Shown here: piece after piece, positions 1 to 10,000 of the stretch
How positions within the stretch are numbered: the stretch's first letter is position 1
Layout: every line of letters starts with the position of its first letter
Origin: Myxococcus stipitatus
Lineage (GTDB): Bacteria; Myxococcota; Myxococcia; Myxococcales; Myxococcaceae
Reading direction: 5' to 3'
NCBI RefSeq assembly: GCF_037414475.1
Contig: NZ_CP147913.1
Location: forward strand, 2,232,001 to 2,296,000
Length of the DNA: 64,000 nt
Position numbers and translations under genes: made by a program
The notes under the pieces: model-generated
Databases searched by the model: none
Seen by the model: the letters and a program-made list of their open reading frames with translations, nothing else
Told to the model about the DNA's origin: nothing

Positions 1-1020
1 CCCTGACTCTCTCGTCCAGTCCCTCGCGCTGACTTCCACTCGCCTCGTCAACACCTACGGGCCCACTGAAGCCAGCATCAACGTCGCCGCGGAAATCTCC
101 CTCCCTCACCGCCCCGTCCGTCTCGGGCGCCCTCTTCCGCGCTGCCTCCTCTACGTCCTCGACGACTCCCTCCAGCCTCTCCCTCCCGGCCTCCCAGGCA
201 ACCTCTTCATCTCCGGCATCTGCCTCGCTCGCGGCTACCACTCCCTCCCTCACCTCACCGCGGAGCGCTTCCTCCCCAACCCCTTCTCCTCCGAGCCCGG
301 CTCTCGCCTCTACGACACTGGCGACAGGGCCCGCTGGAATGACGACGGCTCCCTCTCCTTCCTCGGCCGCTCCGACTTCCAACTCAAGCTCCGCGGCGTC
401 CGCATCGAAGTCGAAGAAATCGAAGCCGCCCTCCTCCGCCTCCACGGCGTCCGTCACGCCGCCGTCCTCCCCTTCCGCTCCTCTCTCGACTCCTTCCTCG
501 TCGCCTTCCTCGTCCTCGACGACGGCGCTCCTCCTCTCTCCTCCCTCCGCGACTCCCTCTCCTCCTCTCTCCCCGAAGCACTCGTCCCCTCTCGCTTCCT
601 CGCCCTCCCCTCTCTCCCCTTCACCACCAGCGGCAAGCTCGACAGGGGCGCTCTCTCCTCCTTCGACATCTCCTCCGCTCTCGTCACCTCCTCCTCTTCC
701 TCCGACTCCGACTCCTCTCCTCGCGGCCAGGCCGAAGCCCTCCTCTCCCAACTCTTCGCCGACGTCCTCTCACTCCCCTCCGTCCCTCGCGACGCCGACT
801 TCTTCTCCCTCGGCGGACATTCCCTCTCCGCTTCTCGCCTCGTCTCTCGCATCCGCCTCGTCTTCGGCGTCGAACTCCCTCTCTCCTCTCTCTTCTCCTC
901 TCCTTCCGTCGCCTCTCTCGCTCCTCTCCTCTCCCTTCAGCACAAGGCCTCTCTCCCTTCTCCCACCCCCTCTCCTCTCCCTCCTCAGGCCTCCTTTGCT
1001 CAGGAACGCCTCTGGTTCCT
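1..1020 (+). other. Pyrimidine-biased coding segment of the NRPS gene
   Basis: Within the NRPS reading frame, nearly every codon up to about base 1020 ends in C or T (ctc, tcc, cct, gtc, cgc, gac), making the plus strand strongly CT-rich. After about 1020 the gene switches to the mixed G/C-ending codons (ctg, gcg, gag) of the rest of the gene. The switch falls at the C1 motif of the following condensation domain (FAQERLWFL). The segment is translated in frame with intact A-domain and carrier motifs, so it is coding and not low-complexity junk. Its upstream limit is outside the window. Confidence 0.85.
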
Positions 1021-4000
1021 TCACCAGCTCTCGCCAGAGCTGCGCGCGTACAACATCCCCGAGGCCGTGGAGCTTCGCGGCGCGCTGGACGTCGAGGCGC
1101 TCGACTCCGCCCTGCGGCTGCTGCTCGAACACCACCCCGTCCTGCGCACGACGTTCGTCGCGGAAGATGGACGGCCAGTTCCTCGCCGCGCCCCGATTCC
1201 CGCCGAGGTCCTCCAGGTCGAATCGCTCCCCGTGACGCGCACGGATGGCTCCACGCTGAATGAGCGGCTGCGGGAGGAGAGCACCCGCGCCATGTCCTTG
1301 GAGCAGGGGCCCCTCTATCGCTTCCGGCTGTTCCGCCTCGCTCCTGAGCACCATGTCCTGCTGCTCGTGCTGCACCATGTGGTCGTCGATGGCCTCAGCA
1401 TCGACGTCCTGCTGCGCCACCTGTCCCAGGCCTACGCCGCCCTCCATCAGCGCCAGGCGCCGCTGCCGCCCAGGCCCTCGCTCGACTATGCCGACGCCGC
1501 CGCGTGGCAGCGCTCCGCGCCGGTCCGCGAGCGTGAGGACCTCCACGTCGAGTACTGGAAGCGCCAGCTCGCCGGAGCGCCCACATCGCTGTCCCTGCCC
1601 ACGGACAAGCCTCGTCCCGCAGTCCTCGGTGACGCGGGCGCGCTGAGCCGCTTCCAGCGCCTGTCCCCCGAGCTGGAGCAGTCTCTCGCAGCGGTCTGCC
1701 GTGAACACCACGTCACGCCCTTCATGGTCCTGGGCGCCGCGTTCGCCGCGCTGCTGCATCGACACTCGGGACAGGATGACGTGTCTCTTGGCACGCCCGT
1801 CGCCGGCCGTCCCCATCCCGCGCTGGAAGACATCGTCGGCCTCTTCACCAACACCGTCGTCCTCCGCACGCGCTTCAGTCCGGGGCTCACCTTCGCCGAG
1901 CTGCTCGCGAGCACGCGGACCACGGCCCTGGAGGCCTTCGCGCACCAGGACGCGCCCTTCGAGCGCGTCGTCGATGCCCTCCAGGTGGAGCGCAGCCTCG
2001 CGCACGCCCCCCTGTTCCAGGTGGGCTTCTTCTGGGAGCGGGCGGAGAACACGCTCGCGGAGACCTTCCTCGGGCTCGAGGCCACTCCCCTCGTCATCGA
2101 TGGAAGGAACACCCAGTCCGAGCTGGCCCTCACCGTCTCCGAGAGCGCGGCGGGCCACGAGCTGTCCCTCGAGTACAGCACCGACCTCTTCGAGGCGCCC
2201 ACCATCGAGCGCCTGCTGTCGCAGTACGTCCGACTGCTCGAGGAGGCACTCGCCACTCCGAGCCAACAGGTCGCGCACCTCTCGTTCCTGGATGCCGCAG
2301 CACGCCAGCAGGTGCTCCGCGACTTCAACGACACCCAGCGAGCGCTCGACCCGAACGCGACGCTCGTCTCGCTCATCGAGGCGCAAGTCGACCGCGCGCC
2401 CGAGCTGCGCGCGCTGACCTTCGAGGGGCAACACCTCACCTACGGCGAGTTGGAGACGCGGGCCAATCAGCTCGCCCGGCACCTCCAATCACTCGGGGCG
2501 GGGCCCGAGGTCCTCGTGGGCGTCTGCCTGGAACGCTCGCTGGACCTCGTCGTCGCCCTGCTCGGCATCCTCAAGTCCGGCGCCGCCTATCTGCCGCTGG
2601 ACCCGGAGCTTCCTCGCGAGCGACTGGCCGGAATGCTCGAGGATGGAGGGGCCCCGGTCATCATCACGCGCCAGGATCTGGCCAGCCGACTGCCCCCTCA
2701 CGTCAGTACCACGCTCCTCCTCGACGCGGAGGCCGGAAGGCTCGCCGCCCTTCCCAGCGCGCGGCTTATGAGCCGGCCGCACCCCGATTCGCTGGCGTAC
2801 GTCATCTTCACGTCCGGCAGCACCGGCCGCCCCAAGGGCGCGATGAACTCGCACCGCGCGGCCGCCAATCGCCTGATGTGGATGCAGGACGTCCACGCGC
2901 TGATTCCCGGCGAGAGCGTGCTGCAGAAGACACCGACCAGCTTCGACGTCTCGGTCTGGGAGCTCTTCTGGCCGCTCACCGCGGGCGCCCGGATGGTGCT
3001 GGCGCGGCCGGGAGGACATCGCGAGCCCGCGTACCTCGCGCGGCTGCTGGCCGACGAGCACATCACCATCGCGCACTTCGTCCCCTCCATGCTCGGGGCC
3101 TTCCTCGAGGAGCCCTGGCACGAGTCCCTCACGGACCTGCGCAAGCTCGTGTGCAGCGGCGAGGCGCTCTCCACAGACCTGGTCCAGCGCGCACAACAGC
3201 GGCTGCCCGCGACGGAGGTCCACAACCTCTACGGCCCCACCGAGGCGGCGGTGGAGGTGACACACTGGCACTGCCGCCGAGGCGACACGCGCTCGAGCGT
3301 CCCCATCGGCCGCCCGGTGGCGAACACGCGGCTGTTCGTCCTCGACTCCGCGGGGCACCCCGTCCCGGTGGGTGTGCCCGGCGAGCTCCACATCGGCGGC
3401 ATCCAGGTGGGGCGCGGCTACTGGCGCCGTCCCGAACTCACCGCCGAGCGGTTCATCCCGGACGCGTTCAGCGACACACCCGGTGCATGCCTCTATCGCA
3501 CCGGAGACCTGGCCCGCTGGCGCGGTGATGGCACGCTGGAGTACCTCGGCCGCACCGACTTCCAGGTGAAGGTGCGAGGCCAGCGCATCGAGCTGGAGGA
3601 GATTGAACTCGCCCTGCGGCGGCTGCCCTCCGTGCGCGACGCGGTCGTCGGAGTCCGCGCGGCGGCGCACGGGGATGCGCGCCTCGTCGCCTACGTGGTC
3701 CCCCGAGAGGAGCACGCGGAGACAGTCGCCACCTCGCGCGCGGCGCTCAAGGCGGTGCTCCCCGAGGCCATGGTGCCCTCGGCCTTCATCGTTTTGGACG
3801 CGCTGCCCCTGACGCCCTCGGGGAAGGTGGACCGAGGCACACTCTCCCGGCTCCCGCTCCCGGAGGCCGAGCCCCTCCGCGCCGCCGAGGAGGCGCCACC
3901 GCGCGGCCCCCTGGAGCAGTTGCTCGCGAGCTTCTTCCGGCAGGTCCTCGGTGTGGAGAAGGTCTCCCGCGACGCGGACTTCTTCGCGTTGGGTGGCCAC

Positions 4001-7000
4001 TCGCTGAGCGCCACGCGACTGGTCTCCCGCATCCGCCGGGCCCTGGGACAAGAGCTGCCCCTCAAGGACCTCTTCCTCTCGCCCACGGTGGCGGGAATCG
4101 CCCAGGCGCTCACCCGGCTTCCTCCGGGGAAGTCGCTGCCCCTACCCGCGCCCACGCCGCGCCCCGCCGACGCACCCGCGCTGCCGTCGTTCTCGCAGGA
4201 GCGCATGTGGTTCCTCCAGCAGCTCCAGCCGGACTCCGCTTCGTTCTCCATTCCCGAGGCCACGGAGCTTCACGGCCCCTTGGACGCCGAGGCCCTGGAG
4301 TCAGCGGTGTTGCTGATGTTGGAGCGACACTCCGCGCTGCGCTCCACCTTCCTCCCGGGCGAGCCGGGTCCGCGCGTGGAGCTCCAGCCCATCCCCATGC
4401 GGGTCCTCGACCGGGAGGACCTGTCCTCCGCGTCTGCCGATGAGGCCGAGGTCCGCGCCACGTTGTCCCGGCGGCTGGACGAAGAGGTCTCTCGTCCGTT
4501 CTCGCTGGAGACAGGCCCGCTCTATCGCTTCAACCTGTTCCTGCTCGCGCCCGAGCACCACGTCTTCCTGGTGGTGCTGCACCACACCATCGCGGATGGG
4601 CTCTCCGTGGAGATCCTCCTGCGCGAGCTGACGGAGGCCTACGCTGCCTTCCATCAGAACCGGACACCGGGCCTCGAGGCCCTGCCCTTGGAGTTCCTGG
4701 ACATCGCCGCGTGGCAGCGGACCCCGGACGTGCTCGCGCGCCAGGAGGTCCATCTGGAGTACTGGCGGCGCCAGTTGGACGGCGCGCCCACCGTGCTGGA
4801 GCTGCCCACGGACAAGCCCCGGCATCCCGGGCGGAGCCACCAGGGCGCCTTCACCCGGCACCATCCCCTGCCCAAGCACCTGGGCGAGGCCCTGGACGCG
4901 CTCTGCCGGGAGCACCAGGTCACGCCCTTCATGGTCCTGTACGCGGCCTTCGCCGCCCTGCTCCACCGCTACACGGGACAAGCGGAGCTGAACGTGGGCA
5001 CGCCCGTGTCGGGCCGCACTCACGCGGACGTGGAGCCCGTGGTCGGCTTGTTCATCAACACCGTCGTGCTGCGCACCCAGCTCGACACCGGCACCTCCTT
5101 CGCCTCGCTGCTGCGGCACGTGCGAACCACGGCGCTGGACGCCTTCGCGCACCAGGAGGTCCCCTTCGAGCGCGTGGTGGAGGCCCTCCAGGTCGAGCGG
5201 AGCCTCTCCCACACTCCGCTCTTCCAGGTGATGTTCCAGCTGAGCCCCAGCCCGCGCACGCTGTCCGACGGGTTCCCGGGGCTGGAGGCGCGGCCCGTGG
5301 GGCTCGGCGTGGCGGCCAGCCTCTTCGACCTCATGCTCTCCGCCGAGGAGCACGAAGGCCGCTTCGGCTTCCACCTCGAGTACCCCACCGCGCTGTACGA
5401 CGCGCCCAGCGCGGAGCGCATGGTGACGCACTACCTGGGCCTGCTCTCCGCCGCGCTGCTCGAGCCATCGACGCCTGTCGGCCAGTTGCCGCTGCTCTCC
5501 GCCGCCGAGCGCCAGCAGGTCCTCGTCGACTTCAACACCTCCGCGCCCGGCCCTCGAGACACCGTGCTCGACCGCTTCGCCGCGCAGGTCGCGCGCACGC
5601 CGGACGCGGACGCGCTCATCTTCGAGGCACAGGCACTCACGTATCAGCGGCTCCACGCGCGCTCCAACCAGTTCGCCCACTTCCTGCGCGAGCTCGGCGT
5701 GGGTCCCGAGACGCGCGTGGCCCTCTGCCTGGAGCGCTCGCCCGAGCTCGTCGTGTCCATGCTCTCGGTGCTGAAGGCGGGGGGCGCCTATGTGCCGCTG
5801 GACCCCACGCATCCGCCGGAGCGGCTCATCCAGCTCCTCGGCGATTCGGGTGCCCACGTGCTGGTGACGACCGAGGCCCTGGGGCCCCTGTTCGCCTCCG
5901 CCACCATCATGGTCGCCTACGTCGACTCCGACGCCGCGGAAATCTCCCGCAAGCCGGAGGAGGACCTTCCTCCGCTCGTGGACGTGGACAACCTCGCCTA
6001 CGTCATCTTCACCTCGGGCTCCACGGGCACGCCCAAGGGCGCGATGCTGACCCACCGGGGCCTGTGCAACACGGCCCTCGCGGCCCGCGATGCACATGGT
6101 CTCGTGCCTGGCCGGCGCATGCTCCAGTTCGCCGCGTCGACCTTCGACGGCTCGGTGTGGGAGACCTTCGCGACGCTGCTTTCGGGCGCCACGCTGGTGA
6201 TGGCGCCTCGCGAACGGCTGATGCCAGACGCGCCGCTGCGCGCGCTGCTCCTCGAGCATCGCGTCACCGATTGCGCGCTCACGCCCACGATGCTCACGCA
6301 GCTCGCGCCCGAGGGACTGGAGAGCGTGCAAGTCATCGTCTCCGCGGGCGAGCCTTTGTCCCTCGAGCTCGCCCGCCGCTGGGCTCCGGGCCGCGCGCTG
6401 CTCAACTCCTACGGCCCCACCGAAGTCACCGTGGCCGCCAGCGTCACGGCCTGGCCGGGGCTGGGTCATCCGCCGGGCGCCGCGCCAGAGTCCTCCATCG
6501 AGCGCATCACGGTGGGCACGCCATGGCCCGACACACACCTCTTCGTGCTCGACGAGCGCCTGGAGCCACTGCCCCCGGGCGTGCCGGGTGAGCTGTACGT
6601 CGGAGGCATCGGACTGGCGCGGGGCTACCTCGGACGCCCGGACCTGACCGCCGAGCGTTTCATCCCTCATCCCTTCGCCCTGACTCCGGGAGAGCGGCTC
6701 TACCGGACGGGAGACCGCGTCCGGTGGCTCGCGGACGGACAGCTCGAATACCTGGGCCGCCTGGACACGCAGCTCAAGGTGCGCGGCATCCGCGTGGAGC
6801 CCGGCGAAATCGAGGTCACGCTGGCGCGGCACCCCGGCGTGCGCGAGGCCGTCGTGGTGCCTCGCACGGACGCAGCGGGCGACACGCGGCTGGTCGCGTT
6901 CATCGTGCCCTCTGACTTCAACTCAGCGGAGGAGACCGTCGACGCGCTTCCCTCGTGGCTGCGTGGACTCCTGCCCGAGCACCTGGTCCCCGCCACCTTC

Positions 7001-10000
7001 GTGCCGGTGGAGGCCCTTCCCCTCACGGCGTCGCGCAAGGTGGACCGGAAGGCCCTGTCCCTCCGGCCGTTGCCCCGCCGCACCGCCTCCCTTCGGGACG
7101 AGGACACTCCTCGCGGTGCCACCGAGGAGCAGGTGGCCCTCGTGTTCCAGGACGCACTGGGCCTGGAGCGAGTCCCCCGTGAGGCGCACTTCTTCGAGCT
7201 CGGCGGACACTCCCTGTCCGCGACACGCGTCGTGGCCCGGCTCCGGCAGTCCTTCCGCGTGGAGCTGTCCCTGGCCGCCTTCTTCACCCGCCCCACCGTC
7301 GCCTCGGTGGCGGCGCTCATCGACGCCGCGCCGCGTGCGGCGGTGGATGGCCCCATCGCCCTCCCTCGCCCGGAGGTGCTGCCGACCTCGCTCGTGCAAG
7401 AGCGGCTCTGGTACGCCCTCCAGCTGCCCCACGCGCCCCCGTATGTGCTCACCCTGGGGCTGCTGCTCGAAGGCGCGCTGGACGTGGACCGGCTGGAGCA
7501 GTCCCTCGCCGCCGTGGTGGAGCGCAACGAGTCGCTGCGCGCCACCTTCGCCCAGCACGGGGACTCGCTGCGCGTCCAGCTCATGCCCCCGCGCGCCAAG
7601 GTCCTCTCGCGCGTGGACCTGTCACACCTCTCGCTTGGCAAGGCGATGGAGGCCGCGAGCGAGGCCGTGGTCCGGTTGGACCGGGAACACTTCGACCTGG
7701 AGCGAGGCCCGCTCTACCGGTTCGAGCTGCTGCGGCTGGACGCCGCGGGGACCCGTCACGCCCTGGTCCTGGCCTTCAGCCACATCATCAACGACGGCGT
7801 GGGCCTGAGCACCTTCGCGGAGGAGCTGGCGACAGCGTGGAACGCCGCGACGCGAGGCGAGCATCCCCTGCTGCCAGCGCTCGCCCTCCAGTACACCGAC
7901 TATGCCCTCTGGCAGCGTCACCCCGAGCAGGCGCGGCGGCGCGAAGAGGGGCTGGCGTCGTGGAAGCAGGCGTTGGCGCAGGCTCCCGCGCTGCTGGACC
8001 TGCCCCTGGACTTCCCGCGCCGGGCCCCCGCGCTCAACGACAACATGCGCGCCGTGGCGGTGTCGCTCTCGCGGGAGCACTCCGACACCCTCCGAGCGCT
8101 CGCCCGGAGCGAAGGGGTCTCCCCCTTCACCGTCCTCCTCGCGTTGACCCAGGCGTGGCTGCACCGGCTGAGCGGTCAATCCCACGTGGTGGTGGCCACG
8201 ACCTTCTCGGGCCGCTCCACGCCGCAGGTCGAGAAGCTGTTGGGCTACTTCGCCAACGTGCTCCCGCTCTGCACGGAGCTGTCCGGCGCGCCGACCCTCC
8301 GGGAGCTGCTGCGCCGCGTGCGCGACGTCGTGGCCCATGCCACCACGCACCAGGACGTGCCCTTCAAGCGCATCGCGGATGCCGTCCAGCCGGACGCGGA
8401 CCGGACCGCGCCCCGGCTCGCCCAGGTCCTGCTCCAAGCGGAGCGCCCGGGCCTTCCCCAACTGGAAGGGCTGTCGCTGACGGAGCTGTCGGTGGACGGC
8501 GTCATCCCCGCCTATGACGTGGTGGTGAGCGTCACGCTGGGCGAGGCCGGCGCGCTGTCCGGCTTCATCGCCCTGGACGGCGCCCTCTTCACCCCGGAGA
8601 CGGGAGAGCGCTTCGCGCGCGCCTTCGAGCAACTGGCCGCGTCCGCCCTGGACACGCCGGAGCTCGCGCTGCCCCGGCTGTCCATGCTGTCCCCCCGGCA
8701 GCGCGCCGAAGTGCTGGCGGCGCTCGCGGGCCCCGCCCAGGCCATTCCTCCGGGCGCGTGCATCCACACCCTCTTCGAGGCCCAGGTGCGCCGCACGCCC
8801 CATGCGCCCGCCGTCGCGCACGGCGACGTCACGTGGAGCTACGCCGAGCTCAATGCCCGGGCCAACCTGCTGGCGGCGCAGCTGCTCTCGCGCGGGCTCG
8901 TCCCCGAGGAGCGGGTGGGCGTGGTGATGGAGCCGTCCACCCAGGCCATGGCGGTGCTGCTGGGCATCCTCAAGGCGGGCGGCGCCTATGTCCCGATGGA
9001 CGCGGACTGGCCAGAGCCGCGCAAGCGCGACGTGATGGAGCGCGCGGAGGTGCACAGGCTGTGGGTGGACGACGACGTCCTCGAAGCCCACCGCTCGCTC
9101 ATCCCCGACGTGGAGGTGCCACCCAGGCCCTCATCCGTGGCCGAGGACCTGGAGCCAGGGCCTCGCGAGGTCCTGGACGCGCAGACCGCGTACATCGTCT
9201 TCACCTCCGGCTCCACGGGTGAGCCCAAGGGGGTGATGGTGGAGCACCGCTCGGTGGTGAACCACAACCTCGCCATCGCCCGGCGCTTCCGGCTGGAGGC
9301 GGGGGACCGGATGCTCCAGTTCGCGCCCCTCACCTTCGACGCCGCCGCCGAGGACCTCTACCCGCCGCTGGCCGTGGGCGGCACGGTGGTCATGCGCAGT
9401 GGACTGGTGCCCGCGCACGCCATGACGCCGTACCTGGAGGAGACGGGCATCACCCTCATCAGCCTGCCCCCCACGTACATCGAGGAGTGGATTCGCCAGA
9501 TGGAGGCGCTGGGCCAACGCGTGCCCTCACGCTTGAAGCTGCTGGCCCCCGGCGGTGACGTCCTCAAGAAGGAGACCTTCGAGGCCTGGGTGCGCGTGGG
9601 CGGTGGACACGCGCCGTGGGTCAACGTCTACGGCCCCACGGAGTGCACCATCACCTCCGCCACCTGCGACATCCCCGGCGAGGAGGGCCTGGGCACCGCG
9701 GCCACGTTCCCCATCGGCCGGCCCATGCCTCGGGTGTGCTTCTACCTGCTGGACGAACACCTGGAGCCCGTGCCGCCCGGCCTGCCGGGCCGCGTCTACA
9801 TCGGCGGAGCGGCGCTGTCTCGCGGCTACCTGCGCGCGCCCCACCTCACCTCCGAGCGCTTCCTCCCGGACCCGTTCTCCCCCACGCCCGGCGCGCGCAT
9901 GTACCACACGGGTGACCTGGCCCGGCTGCAACCCGATGGCCGGCTGCGCTTCCTGGGCCGCGCCGACCACCAGGTGAAGATTCGCGGCTTCCGCATCGAG

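Noticed and set aside
339..1235. Ser/Pro-rich 298-residue open frame
   Set aside because: It is out of frame with the NRPS A-domain and carrier motifs; the extreme Ser/Pro content arises from the CT-rich coding strand of the true gene.
770..2488. Long minus-strand open frame opposite the NRPS
   Set aside because: It is an antisense shadow of high-GC3 NRPS codons with no ribosome site or recognisable domain.
4301..6832. 843-residue minus-strand open frame
   Set aside because: Same reason: the complementary frame of a GC-rich coding gene stays open, and its composition (R, G, V, Q, H-rich) is not protein-like.
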